In this document: piece by piece, positions 1 through 12,614 of the stretch
How positions within the stretch are numbered: the first letter of the stretch is position 1
How the letters are laid out: each line of letters begins with the position of its first letter
NCBI GenBank assembly: GCA_018292915.2
Contig: JACVVK020000335.1
Span: forward strand, 535,001 to 599,000
Direction of reading: 5' to 3'
Length of the DNA stretch: 64,000 nt
DNA from: Batillaria attramentaria
Lineage: Eukaryota > Mollusca > Gastropoda > Batillariidae
Position numbers and translations under genes: made by a program
The notes under the pieces: generated by a model
The model's database searches: none
Seen by the model: only the letters and a program-made list of their open reading frames with translations
What the model was told of the DNA's origin: nothing

Positions 1-1090
1 CGTTTTAGTGCGGTCCCGACGTGGGGATAGGCATGAAAATGGGCTGGAAAAAAAACCCAATAAAACTTGTGTAGTTTGGGTGATTTAAAGTTAAGATTAA
101 AGTTTCAAGTCTGAATATCACGGGTGTTACCGATATTTTCGTTTGCTGTTCCCACTTTCATTCTCACGTCTGGCCGTTACCATGCAGCTTGTATCTCGCA
201 GACATTGATGTAAACTGTCAAATTTGCGAAGCATTTTGAGCAAGCAACATTCTGGTGATAATTGTAACACAGAGTCTACGAAAAATAAGCAACCGTTTTG
301 TTTGTGACGAAATTCAAACATGAAAAAACACCTGGCAATTAAAAAAATAATAATAAATAAAACAATCTTACTTTCTGTTACCATCTTAAATGGCTCTTGC
401 ATGAAAAGGATCTGTCGGAGATTCGTTCCCCAAATTATGGAGGAAGTCCTTCGAGCAAATAATCCTCAATTTGGAAATATTTGAAGGTATTATTCTGTTC
501 TGCGTACTTCTTTTCTAAATAAAAATTGAATGGATCAAACAAGAAATTCAACCAGCAGACACATTTGGACATGCTGAATACATTTCATCACTGTAGCCGT
601 TATGGGAGCGTTATCATATGGAGAGCGTTCGGTCAAATGTTGACATAAGGTTGCAATTTAGCCAAAAGATTAATTTGAATGTGGAAAGCATATATGTGTA
701 AAGATCTTTGAGGAACTGATCATAAATGGCCTCCAGTTTCAGATGGATGCCACCAAGACCGCCAAATAATGCAACCCTGCTGTTTCGCCTGTAGGCTATA
801 CACCTATACGTTTGGATGAGTTTTAACCCCTGTTGGCATCACGTCTCCACTTTTCAGTCTTATCACAAATTTTTTGGAGGTTCTCTACAACCAGTATCTA
901 GCAATAACCTTTGAGGTAATTCCGTTAAACATGCTGATAATACATGATTCAAGTCAAATATCGTCAAAGTGTAATCGACGGTTACCCACACTGAGCAGCG
1001 AACCACCACGGCCCTTGAACGTCCTGGTGTTGAAAATCGTTGCCATGGTGTTGCTTTTGTATTAAGAAAAGACTTTTTTTCATTTTTTTC
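1..1090. other. No recognisable gene
   Basis: AT-rich sequence without a convincing exon; short open frames on both strands have no domain signature and no matching splice sites. A polypyrimidine tract ending in CAG at about 1080-1091 is the acceptor of the candidate exon that follows. Confidence 0.5.
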
Positions 1091-1091
1091 A

Positions 1092-1234
1092 GAGGCTATT
1101 GGCGTCTGTAAGTGGGGAAATGAACTTTATGGACCTACGTACGAATGACGTCGATCTGAAGGACAGTGGCTCTAAAACAGACATCCACAGTGTGTTGCAG
1201 GGGACTCCTCTCAAAATGAGCCAGCGATCACAGG
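1092..1234 (+). CDS. Orphan candidate internal exon, product unknown
   Basis: An open stretch of 143 nt lies between a strong acceptor (T-rich tract then CAG) and a usable donor (CAG|gttaga). It reads as about 47 mostly polar residues rich in Asp, Ser and Thr (motifs MDLRTNDVDLKD and SKTDIHSVLQ), like a cytosolic linker. I recognise no family. No partner exon was identified on either side before the microsatellite at 1281, so it may belong to a gene that lies mostly left of the window, or be a chance open frame between cryptic splice sites. The composition is unlike the surrounding repeats, which is the main reason for listing it. Confidence 0.3.
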
Positions 1235-1278
1235 TTAGAATTCTTACCTTTGTTTTGGTTTGTGTTGGGGATTGCGGC

Positions 1279-1322
<44 letters not shown>

Positions 1323-1489
1323 GGGGGGGGGCATAGTTCGGTCGGCAGATGTGACAGTTTTTGTGGGTTTTAGTTGTTTGTTTCTTTCTTTGTTTTTGGA
1401 GGCTTTGGGGGTTTTCGTGATTTTTGTTTTGTTATGGCTGGTTGTTTGTGTTTTTGTCGTTTGGCTAGAAAGAAAACGCGCTGCGTTTA

Positions 1490-1899
1490 ACATCTTTACA
1501 TTCTTGACAATCGGTCAAATAATACAACGTGCGAACGTAGGCAGCCCCGTGCTTTTCCAGTGGGGAAGGTTGTGTTTGTTCGCCAGATGTTCGCCAGATA
1601 TCCATGGTGTCTCTTTTGTCTTGGCCAGCTTGTGTACCACGTGATACGCAAAATGAAAGCACTGGTCTGTATTGCAATAGGTGACTGCTGCAGCGCAACC
1701 CAGTTAGAAGAAACAAACTTTGGACTTTACACTCGCGCATGCGAGAGAGAATAAATTGGATTATTTCTTATCAAGTTACAATTCAAGTCTTGCTGGTTGT
1801 ACGTATGTGTAGGGGGTGAGGATGGATGAGGGAGCGGGCGTTGATGTGTGGTCGAGCCGACGGGTGTTACACGGAAGACCTTTTGTTGTTGTTGTTCGT

Positions 1900-1950
<51 letters not shown>

Positions 1951-2293
1951 CTATTTGCGGCTTCGTCCCAAACGAGTTTCTGAGAAACTGGGTTACATGC
2001 AGACCGTTTGAACCAATCAGGAGATCCGCAATTTGCATATACAGCTCGTGTCTTAACCCACGAACCTCCAGACAGCAAGGCTGAGGTCGATCAGGTCGAC
2101 AACCAAAGAGAAAGAGTTTCATTTCATTTCATTTGCGTCTGCATCGACCCGGCCAGTTCCCGAGACATTGGTTACGTGTATTTGTGTGTGCCGTTTGATC
2201 CAATCAGGAGACTCGCTATTTGCATTTGGGGTGTCTTAAATCACGTCAGTCCATGTTTCACACCAGTAAGCACTGAGGCCGTCTGCCATAGAT

Positions 2294-2332
<39 letters not shown>

Positions 2333-3118
2333 CCCTAGCGTCCCTTATTGTAAAATGAAAGTAGGTCACATGTATTTAATTTGAACCAGTCCACAGGCAC
2401 GTAACTTGCATGTTTACATTTCTTTTTATTCATCTTGTTGCGCGTTCTGATTCTGTCACGTTTTATTTATCCTGCTCACATGCCAACAGACAAGTCAACA
2501 AACCTTTATGATTATTACTGCCATTTGACCCGTGTTTCTTGACACGCCCGAGTGACAAAAACCGATACAGTGTATCTTCTAAAGGATTTTGAAAACCACC
2601 GGCGACAAACAGCGCAATAAACCTGGACGGTAAATGGCAAGATATTTCTGCAGTGAAGGGATATTGTTCAGATGGCCTTGCCAGTGTTCGGAAACTACGC
2701 CATCCACGCCGTTTTTTCAGAAACAGCCGCCCGCTAAATGTTGCTTTACTGGGTCAAGACACTATGACCGATGTAGAGAGACGGCGCGCTATGATAGGGT
2801 ATAAACTTTGTCAACAACGCCCCCCCCCCCCCTTCACTCACCCCCCCCCCCCCACTCCGACCCCCGTGCACCGCGTATTTCCATCACAGAATCACCTGTC
2901 TGTTTGGGGGTTTGTTTGTTTGGGTTTTTCCTGGTTGTACACTTCCAGATACACGTTTCAGGGCTGGTAGATAGTCTTCCAATCAACCAATCAATTAATC
3001 AATCGATCAAAGTAGACAAAATTCATTTCTGCTGCGCCCTTTACAGCTGATAACTTGTTTTGAGACACCCCCAATAAAAAAAACCACAAAAAACCCCTAC
3101 CAAAAAACAACAGAAAAA

Positions 3119-3193
<75 letters not shown>
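1490..3193. repeat. Segmental duplication, copy A
   Basis: The stretch from the 'acattcttgacaatcggtc' motif through two GA microsatellites to the terminal CA run recurs almost base for base at about 8365-10021. Differences are mainly microsatellite lengths and scattered substitutions. No coding sequence is evident; long open frames here are (GA)n and (CA)n translations. Confidence 0.85.
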
Positions 3194-3195
<2 letters not shown>

Positions 3196-3993
3196 CTCCC
3201 TAGCGTCCCTTATTGTAAAATGAAAGTAGGTCACATGTATTTAATTTGAACCAGTCCACAGGCTCGCAACTTGCATGTTTACATTTGCATATTTATATTG
3301 TTGAGCGTTCTGATTCCGTCACGTTTTATTTATCCTGCTCACATGCCAACAGACCAGTCAACAAACCTTTATGATTATTACTGCCATTTGACCCGTGTTT
3401 CTTGACACGCTCGAGTGACAAAAACCGATACAGTGTATCTTCTAAAGGATTTTGAAAACCACCGGCGACAAACAGCGCAATAAACCTGCACGGTAAATGG
3501 CAAGATATTTCTGCAGTGAAGGGATATTGTTCAGATGGCCTTGCCAGTGTTTGGAAACTACGCCATCCACGCCGTTTTTTCAGAAACAGCCGCCCGCTAA
3601 ATGTTGCTTTACTGGGTCAAGACACTATGACCGATGTAGAGAGACGGCGCGCTATGATAGGGTATAAACTTTGTCAACAACGCCCCCCCCCCCCCTACCC
3701 CCCCCCCCCCCCCCCCCCCCCCCAGTCCGACCCCCGTGCACCGCCTATTTCCATCACAGAATCACTTGTCTGTTTGGGGGTTTGTTTGTTTGGGTTTTTC
3801 CTGGTTGTACACTTCCAGATACACGTTTCAGGGCTGGTAGACAGTCTTCCAATCAACCAATCAATTAGTCAATCGATCAAAGTAGACAAAATTCATTTCT
3901 GCTGCGCCCTGTACAGCTGATATCTTGTTTTGAGACACCCCCAATAAAAAAAAAAAACCCACAAAAAACCCCTACCAAAAAACAACAGAAAAA

Positions 3994-4066
<73 letters not shown>

Positions 4067-4620
4067 CTCCCTAGCGTCCCTTATTGTAAAATGAAAGTAG
4101 GTCACATGTATTGAATTTGAACCAGTCCACAGGCTCGCAACTTGCATGTTTACATTTGCATATTTATATTGTTGAGCGTTCTGATTCCGTCACGTTTATA
4201 TTTATCCAGCTCACATGACAACAGACCAGTCAACAAACCTTTATGATTATTCCTGCCATTTGACCCGTGTTTCTTGACACGCACGAGTGACATTAACCGA
4301 TACAGTATATCTTCTAAAGGATTTTGAAAACCACCGGCGACAAACAGCGCAATAAACCTGCACCGTAAACGGCAAGATATTTCTGCAGTGCACGGATATT
4401 GTTCAAATGGCCTTGCCAGTGTTCGGAAACTACGCCATCCACGCCGTTTTGTTTTTTTGTTTTTTGTTTCAGAAACAGCCGCCCGCTAAATGTTGCTTTA
4501 CTGGGTCAAGACACTATGACCGATGTTGAGAGACGACGTGCTATGATAAACTTTATCAACGCGCTATCAACGCGCTATGATAAACTTTATCTACCCCGAA
4601 CTCCCCCCCCCCCCACCACC
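2330..4620 (+). repeat. Tandem array of a ~865-bp unit (2.6 copies)
   Basis: Units start with 'gactccctagcgtccctta' at about 2330, 3194 and 4064 and each complete one ends in a long CA run. Each holds the same ~70-bp segment ('cagaaacagccgcccgcta' ... a short frame beginning MTDVERRRAM). That segment also occurs alone at about 6418-6500 and again at 9550-9630. C homopolymers of 9-24 bases follow it. The third copy is truncated into the TIR element at 4669. Confidence 0.8.
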
Positions 4621-4668
4621 ACCACCACCATCACCACCCGGCAAATATTGCCATCCACGCCGTTTTTT

Positions 4669-6400
4669 GGCTCACTTGTGTAACAAAGTGAGTCTATGTA
4701 ATAACCCTCCGTCGTCTGTCTGTGTGTGTGTGTGTGTGTGTGTGTCTGTGTGTCTGTGTGTCCGCAGTAAACCTTAACATTGGCCTTTTCTCAGAATCTA
4801 CAAACAGCAGAGACACCAAAATTGGCCTGCTGATAGACAGCCATAAGACCTTTCAAAAAATACAATAATGATTGACCTTGACCCAAGTTCAAGGTCACTA
4901 AAGCTGTCTGTTTGGAAATGCTACATTGGCATTTTCTCAGAATATAGAAAAGCCAGAGATATCAAACTTTGCAAGATGATGGACACTGACAACATCTTTA
5001 CTGACATACCTGTATTCAGTGACTTTGAGTCAAGGTCAAGGCCAGGCAAGCAGTTTTGCGGAACACCTTCCGAAACCTTAACATTGGCATTTTCTCAGAA
5101 ACAATGAATAGCAGAGGGACCAAACTTGGCACGCTGATAGACAGCCATAAGACCTTTCAAAACATACCATAATGGTTGACCTTGACCCAAGGTCAAGGTC
5201 ACTAAAGCTGTCTGTTTGGAAATTTTACATTGGCATTTTCTCAGAATTTAGAAAAGCCAGAGACATCAAACTTTGCATAATTATAGACACTGACAACACA
5301 TTTATGTAATACCTGTATTCAGTGACTTTGAGTCAAGGTCAAGGCCATGCAAGCTGTTTTGCGGAAAACCTTCCAAAACCTTAACATTGGCATTTTCTCA
5401 GAAACAATGAACAGCAGAGGCACCAAGCTCGGCAAGCTGATAGACAGCAGTAAGTTCTTTCAAAACATACCACAGTGATTGACCTTGACCCAAGGTCAAG
5501 GTCACTAAAGCTGTCTGTTTGGAAATTTTACATTGGCATTTTCTCAGAATCTAGGAAAGCCAGAGACATCAAACTTTGCATGATGATAGACATTGACAAC
5601 ACATTTACTGATATACTGTATTCAGTAAATTTGAGTCAAGGTCAAGGCCATACAAGCAGTTTTGCGGAAAACCTCCCAAAACCTTAACATTGGCAATCCC
5701 TCAGAAACAATAAACAGCAGAAGCACCAAACCTGGCTTGCTGATAAACAATAGTAAGACCTTTCAAGAAATACCATTTTGAATGACCTTAACTGAAGATC
5801 AAGGTCATCAAAGCTGTCTCATTGGAAATTTAAAATTGCCGTTTTCTCAGAATGTAGGGGTACCAGAGACATCAAACTTTGCATGATGATAGATATTGAC
5901 AAAACTGGCATACTTGTGTTCATTTCCTTGAATCAAGGTCAAGGCCATTTAACATGTTTTGCGGAGACTTTAACATTAGCATTTTCTTGGAAACAACAAA
6001 CAGCAGAGGCATCAAACAAGGCACAATGATAGACAGCATCGAGACCTATGCAGCCACACCCATTTGAATGACCTTGACTCAAGGTCAAGGTCATTACAGC
6101 TGTCTGTTGTGAAATTTTACATCACCATTTGTACAGAAACTACAAAAACTAGAGCTATCAAACTTGGTATAATGCTAGTCACTGATAAGCTCTTCACTTA
6201 CAGGTGAATGACCTTGGTGCAAGGTCAAGGTCATAGAAGATGTCTTGGGAAAACTGTTATATTGCCGTTTTCTTACGAACTATGAACACAAGAGACACCT
6301 TACTTCAGGACAGCTAGTGATAAGAGCTTTACAAACACACTCTTTTGAATGACCTTGACCCATCTCACAAGTGAGCCAAGGAAGCTTTGCTCCTCTAGTT
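4669..6400 (+). mobile_element. TIR element with microsatellite and AAGGTCA-rich tandem repeats, copy 1
   Basis: Bounded by GGCTCACTTGTG (4669-4680) and its exact reverse complement CACAAGTGAGCC (6366-6377), followed by 'ctctagttttt'. Inside are a GT microsatellite next to the left end and about six degenerate ~290-bp repeats. Each repeat has 'ttggcattttctcagaa', 'accaaacttggca' and one or more palindrome-like TGACCTTGA/TCAAGGTCA blocks. Copies 2 and 3 lie at 39606 and 61218. The architecture (inverted ends, microsatellite, tandem core) recalls the pearl/CvE-type elements of bivalves; no transposase is present, so it is non-autonomous. Confidence 0.7.
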
Positions 6401-6566
6401 TTTTTTTTTTTTTTTTTCAGAAACAGCCGCCCGCTAAATGTTGCTTTACTGGATCAAGACACTATGACCGATGTTGAGAGACGACGCGCTATGATAAACT
6501 TTATCAACCCCGCACCCTCAGCAGCAACAACAACAACAACAAAAAAAACCCATAAAACAAACAAAA

Positions 6567-6631
<65 letters not shown>

Positions 6632-7552
6632 CACAAGGACTGTCAGAATAACACAAAAGTCTGTGCTTCAAACATTTCTCATAGCGTATATCGTGTGGGG
6701 GGGGGGGGGGGGCATAAAACGAAGAAGAAACAGCAGCACCAGCAACAACAACAAAAAAGACAGTAGTACAACACTAAAAACAAATACCAAAACGTCCCAC
6801 ACCCAAATACACCACGATCACGCATGGCACGAAAGAAAGAGAGCATACAAAGAAAACCTAGCATACTGACTTACAAACTGATCTGCAGTGAGTACTGCCA
6901 AAATGTCGAACCATATAAAAATGGGCACATTGTGCCTCCCGAAATTGGGTGTGAAAATTGTGTTCAAAACAGATTACACACTGATCCATGTTTGCCCATG
7001 AAATTTGGCTGGGACACACGGGACATGATGTAGTTTTACATAAATTTTACGAAATGATTCCATGGTTCATAAAAAAAAAACCCAAGCACTTAAATAAAAA
7101 ACGCAAAACGTACTAAACTGTACTACACATTTTGAGACATTCATACAAGATATCACCAAGACATTTCACACAGACAGAACATGTGACTCTTCATAGTGTG
7201 AACCACTTGTTTTGTCACAGGATGTCTAGATTTTATGTAGTCACCAATCCACATTACATTAAATTTGACCCTTATATCCAGGACACTTCACAACATAAGA
7301 ATGTTGCTGATCACCACATTCAGAATATTTTGCTTCATACCACAGCTACACCTCTGTGCAGTATTTTGCCAAAATTAAAAGAAAATCTGACCATACTTGT
7401 AGAAAATAACTGGAATGTAGTGTGTAGTGGGGTTCGATTTTTCGCAAACTTTCGTCACGCATAATAACGTCATTTCTTGTGCCTAGAAACCTCCTTTGAA
7501 GTCCATTATCCTGAACACTAGGCCTTACAGGCTAAAAATGCAAACTGTGCAT

Positions 7553-7760
7553 GAAAGCGGTCGGTGGTCTAGTGGTTAAGAGACTTGTCACCAATGCGAG
7601 AGGTCAGGGGTTCGAGTCCCACTCGGGGCGAAGAATTTTTCCTCCTCGTATGTGGCACCGTTCATTCGGGCCGATTGTCGGGGGTTCTCTCCGGGTACTC
7701 CGGCTTCCTCCCCCTCTGCTTTGGAAATGTTCAGCTCACCAAATTTGAAAAATAAAATAA
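7553..7760 (+). mobile_element. tRNA-derived SINE-like element
   Basis: The head resembles a tRNA promoter: an A-box-like 'ggtctagtggttaag' followed about 35 bp later by a B-box-like 'ggttcgagtcccac', then an unrelated body ending in A-rich sequence. It sits exactly where the paralogous block at 10.5 kb lacks sequence, which supports insertion. Not a functional tRNA: the acceptor stem does not pair and a long body follows. Confidence 0.6.
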
Positions 7761-7769
7761 AATGCAATT

Positions 7770-7965
7770 CTAAATACCGAATTTTAAATAGCTGAGCTGA
7801 CCCTTCGTACCACCTGATTGTAATGTGTTTATGTCCAGTGTGTGAGAGAATGCGTGTGATTCACGTGAGCGTGCGTGTTGGGTTCAGTTCGCGGCGCTTT
7901 GAGCCGATTCATGAAATTGGGTAAAGCGCCCATACAATACTCATTATTATTATTATTATTAAAGC
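7770..7965 (+). mobile_element. Non-LTR/SINE 3' tail with (ATT)n end
   Basis: A region containing 'ggcgctttgagccgattcatg' and 'gtaaagcgcccatacaatac' ends in (ATT)n. Related tails (gcgc..ttac/tag block plus ATT repeats) occur near 32760-32835, 34000-34060, 38750-38900 and 55565-55645. This is typical of short retroelement 3' ends in molluscan genomes. Confidence 0.45.
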
Positions 7966-8288
7966 GAACTGATTAATCGGCACAACAGGAAAAACAAAAC
8001 TCCGTCTGTTTAACAATCGATTTTTGTATCAAAATTTCAGGTGATCCTACGACATTAAGACTTTTCTGAATTTTACAAGATAGTTGTTTTTTGTTGTTGT
8101 TGTTGTTTTTTGTAATCTGTACTTCGAAATGAAGCATTTGCATCCAACAAGAACAGTTGGTAACAGCGGTTTTACTATTTTCGTATCTATGTTTGCACAT
8201 GTAGAGGTTTACTTAAACAAAAAGAAAACTAATGGAACACCATGGTATGGACTGGATATTGTGTCACTACTAAAAGCACCAGTAGGCT

Positions 8289-8342
<54 letters not shown>

Positions 8343-8359
8343 TGTGTGTTTGCTATAAA

Positions 8360-9951
8360 CGTTTACTATCTTTACATTCTTGACAATCGGTCAAATAATA
8401 CAACGTGCGAACGTAGGCAGCCCCGTGCTTTTCCAGTGGGGAAGGTTGTGTTTGTTCGCCAGATGTTCGCCAGATATCCATGGTGTCTCTTTTGTCTTGA
8501 CCAGCATGTGTACCACGTGATACGCAACATGAAAGCACTGTATTGCAATAGGTGACTGCTGCAGCGCAACCCAGTTAGAAGAAACAAACTTTGGACTTTA
8601 CACTCGCGCATGTGAGAGAGAATGAATTGGATTATTTCTCATCAGGTTACAATTCAAGTCTTACTGGTTGTACGTATGTGTAGGGGGTGAGGATGGATGA
8701 GGGAGCGGGCGTTGATGTGTGGTCGAGCCGACGGGTGTTATACGGAACGGGAAGACCTTTTTTGTTGTTGTTCGTGAGAGAGAGAGAGAGAGTCCTATTT
8801 GCGGCTTCGTCCCAAACGAGTTTCTGAGAAACTGGGTTACATGCAGACCGTTTGAACCAATCAGGAGATCCGCAATTTGCATATACAGCTCGTGTCCTAA
8901 CCCACGAACCTCCAGACAGCAAAGCTGAGGTCGATCAGGTCGACAACCAAAGAGAAAGAGTTTCATTTCATTTCATTTGCGTCTGCATCGACCCGGCCAG
9001 TTCCCGAGACATTGGTTACGTGTATTTGTGTGTGCCGTTTGATCCAATCAGGAGACTCGCTATTTGCATTTGGGGTGTCTTAAATCACGTTAGTACATGT
9101 TTCACATTAGTAAGCACTGAGGCCGTCTGCCATAGATCCAGAGAGAGAGAGAGAGAGAGAGACTCCCTAGCGTCCCTTATTGTAAAATGAAAGTAGGTCA
9201 CATGTATTTAATTTGAACCAGTCCACAGGCACGTAACTTGCATGTTTACATTTTTTTTTTATTCATCTTGTTGCGCGTTCTGATTCCGTCACGTTTTATT
9301 TATCCTGCTCACATGCCAACAGACAAGTCAACAAACCTTTATGATTATTACTGCCATTTGACCCGTGTTTCTTGACACGCCCGAGTGACAAAAACCGATA
9401 CAGTGTATCTTCTTACGGATTTTGAAAACCACCGGCGACAAACAGCGCAATAAACCTGGACGGTAAACGGCAAGATATTTCTGCAGTGAAGGGATACTGT
9501 TCAGATGGCCTTGCCAGTGTTCGGAAACTACGCCATCCACGCCGTTTTTTCAGAAACAGCCGCCCGCTAAATGTTGCTTTACTGGGTCAAGACACCCTGA
9601 CCGATGTAGAGAGACGACGCGCTATGATAGGGTATAAACTTCGTCAACAAGGCCCCCCCCCCCCCCTTCACTCACCCCTCCCCCCCCCCCACTCCGACCC
9701 CCGTGCACCGCCTATTTCCATCACAGAATCACTTGTCTGTTTGGGGGTTTGTTTGTTTGGGTTTTTCCTGGTTGTACACTTCCAGATACACGTTTCAGGG
9801 CTGGTAGACAGTCTTCCAATCAACCAATCAATTAGTCAATCGATCAAAGTAGACAAAATTCATTTCTGCTGCGCCCTGTACAGCTGATAACTTGTTTTGA
9901 GACACCCAAAAAAAAAAAAAAAAAAAACTACCAAAAAACAACAGAAAAAAG

Positions 9952-10021
<70 letters not shown>
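8360..10021. repeat. Segmental duplication, copy B
   Basis: Second copy of 1490-3193 in the same orientation, about 6.9 kb downstream. The GA runs are much shorter here (8776-8792 and 9141-9162) and the terminal CA run carries one interruption. It contains one unit of the 865-bp repeat (from about 9171). Confidence 0.85.
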
Positions 10022-10022
<1 letters not shown>

Positions 10023-10843
10023 GCACTAAAATAAAATAAAAACGCAACACATACTTAACTGTACTACTTATTTTGAGACATTCATACAAGATAGCAAAAA
10101 GATGTTTCACACACAGACAGAACATGTGACTCTTCATAGTGTGAATCACTTGTTTTGTCACAGGATGTCTAGATTTTATGTAGTCACCAATCCACATTAC
10201 AATAAAGTTCGACCCTTATAATTATCCAGCACACTTCACAACCTTCGAATGTTACTGATCACCACAGACAGAAGATTTTGTTTCGTACCGCAGCTACGTA
10301 CACCTCACTGCAGTATTTGGCCAAAATTAAAAGAAAATCTGACTACATTTGTCGAAAATAACTGGAATGTAGTTTGTAGTGGGGCTCGAGTTTTCGCGAA
10401 CTTTCGTATTATAACGTTAGTTCCTGTGCCTAACAACAGCTAGAAACCTCCTTTGAAGCCCAATATCCTGAACACTATGCCTTACAATTTAAAAATGCAA
10501 ACTGTGCATGAAAGAGAACTGATTAATCGGCACAACAGGAAAAACAAAACTCCATCTGTTTAACGATCGATTTTTGTATCAAAATTTTAGGTGATCCTAC
10601 GACCTTAAGACTTTTCTGAATTTTACAGGATAGGTTTTTTTTTTTTTTTTTTTTTTTTGGGGGGGGGGATCTCTACTTCGAAATGAAGCATTTGCATCCA
10701 ACAAGAACATTTGGTAACAGCGGTTTTACTATTTTCTCCGTATCTATGTTTGCACATGTAGAGGTTTACTTAAACAAAAAAGACTAATGGAACGCCATGG
10801 TATGGACTGGATATTGTGTCACTACTAAAAGCAACAGTAGGCT

Positions 10844-10887
<44 letters not shown>

Positions 10888-10994
10888 ACAATGACAATGA
10901 CAATGACAAAGATTTTATTCAGTGAAGGCTTTTGGCCCATAACTGAAGGGGGGGGGGGGGGGGGTGGAGGGCAAACACGTATACACATACAGTT

Positions 10995-11000
10995 CATACA

Positions 11001-11070
<70 letters not shown>
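10995..11070 (+). repeat. Compound GT/GA microsatellite
   Basis: (GT)n directly followed by about 28 GA units; it abuts the candidate exon at 11113-11204. Confidence 0.9.
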
Positions 11071-11072
<2 letters not shown>

Positions 11073-11112
11073 CGTAAATTGATCTTAAAGAATTAGAGTA
11101 AAGTTCATTTAC

Positions 11113-11204
11113 CTTTGCGTCAACGTTTTCGCACAGTTTTGTCAAATCTGGATAGAGACGTGGTTTCTGAAAGTTAATGAAATCAAAACTACAAGCAAAG
11201 CCCA
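11113..11204 (-). CDS. Orphan candidate exon (minus strand)
   Basis: On the minus strand a 92-nt open exon lies between the acceptor 'tttgtttcttcag' and the donor GACGCAAAG|gtaaat. It enters in phase 1 and leaves in phase 0, giving about 30 residues with motifs GFACSFDFINF and LYPDLTKLCENVDAK. It lies about 2 kb downstream of the two-GTPase gene, but its entry phase does not fit the phase-0 end of that gene's last recognised exon. Either an exon is missing between them or this belongs elsewhere. Family not recognised. Confidence 0.3.
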
Positions 11205-11269
11205 CTGAAGAAACAAAGAATAGCAAGTTAAGAGAGTAACGAAATATTTCAAATATACACAAGTATATC

Positions 11270-12600
11270 TAGAATTGATGTTAGTGAAAGTCCGGACTTT
11301 TATTTCATTTCGGTGTTACACGAGGAAGCAAGAAAGGGAAATGACATTGAAATGAATATTTAATCATGAAATGTATAAGTAAATAAAGGTAGTCCTCTAT
11401 GTTGTATGTGTTTGTGTGTATGTCTCTCCCTCTTTCTTTCAAGCCTGCCGCGACTTAGTCTGTGTCGCTGACGCGGGGTTAAGAATTAAAATACTCACTC
11501 ACTTTCTTTCGAGCTTTTCTTGTTTTGTTGTAAGTAAACGCTACTATAGGTCTAGATAAACTACATAGTGATGACAGAGTGCCAGCAAATCTTTTTGCAC
11601 TGTACAAATAAACAATTAGTGAGGAATCCGACCACATACATAGTAACATGTAAAGACATTGACACACAAAGAATAATTATGATCATATGAACAAAATTAT
11701 TCGACCAGTAATTATTCGAATTTTTTTTTCTCCCGTGGCCGGTCTGTGTTTTTAACTTCACAGTTTCTGTGACTGCTTGAGAAGTTCGGCTTTGTTAGGA
11801 ATTTTACGAGAATATTAAACAGGTCTAAAATATTTTATGGTAGAAATTTAGTTTATGATGTTTCTTACATTCAAATCAATCAAAGGCAACAAAAACATAA
11901 AAACACCAAGATAACTCCTTACAGAGGAGAAACCAATAGACTTAAAGGTAATTCTAGAAATTAATAATGGACAGAACAGCGGAATGTATGTAAAGAAATA
12001 CATGTAAGGTAATCTTTTAAAGTCACCAAAGTCTGACCGAATAGAGCGGCTGTATGAGTTTCCTACAGACTATATTACCAGTGTCCGAATTGTGTAATAG
12101 TATGCAAGTCATGTCTTGAACAGGCTACTGTTTCTCCAGCAAACTGCAAGTTGGTTAGATAGGAACAGTGCCCAGTTTTCCGTCACCATTATACACAGCT
12201 ACACACAGGGTTGGTCCGAAAGTTGCGAGACTTCGGCAGACTAATGACACAAACGACGGTTTCCGTAGTCCACTAGCTACAGAGTCACACTGACACGCTT
12301 GCGCCAGCTTTGTGTAAGGGAAGCTTCTTGTGCGTTGTGGACTTAAAAATCGTTTGAATGGAATATGCGCAGGCGCCGACCATCACAGTTAGCGATTCAA
12401 AGTAAGGAACAATAAAAAAGCCAGTTCTTTTTCGTTGAGCCGTCCACGTCGCCCTCATGCATTCTCAGGTCCGGGTCTCCCCTTACCTTGCGAGGACAAA
12501 ATCTTTGCATCAGTGGCGGGTATCAGCATGCATGCAGGTTCAAGGTCTGGGATGGGTACAGGGGTAGTCTTCTAATCTGCGAGGGACTGGTCAGTCGATA
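11270..12600. other. Intergenic, nothing recognised
   Basis: No exon with matching splice sites and no known repeat was seen beyond short AT-rich stretches. AATAAA-like signals occur on both strands. Confidence 0.4.
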
Positions 12601-12614
12601 CACCCTTTCATTCT

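Larger units (their letters stand above)
7080..8345. repeat. Duplicated block, first copy (second copy 10025-10890)
   Basis: Sequence at 7080-7550 ('cattttgagacattcatacaagat' region through 'gtgcatgaaag') and at 7965-8340 (through the GT run) recurs at 10030-10515 and 10510-10890. In the second location the intervening SINE-like segment (7553-7965) is absent. This suggests a later insertion of 7553-7965 in the first copy or a loss in the second. Confidence 0.75.

Noticed and set aside
2653..3920. Recurrent ~105-134 codon frames beginning KGYCSDGLASVRK
   Set aside because: They belong to the 865-bp tandem unit, run through poly-C and differ by indels between copies; no sign of selection on the frame.
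4669..6400. CRISPR-like array
   Set aside because: Repeats are ~290 bp, degenerate, without unique spacers, and the genome is eukaryotic.
7556..7620. Possible tRNA gene
   Set aside because: A and B boxes are present but the acceptor stem does not pair and a SINE body follows; the same applies to the heads at 17.5, 18.8, 27.9 and 58.5 kb.
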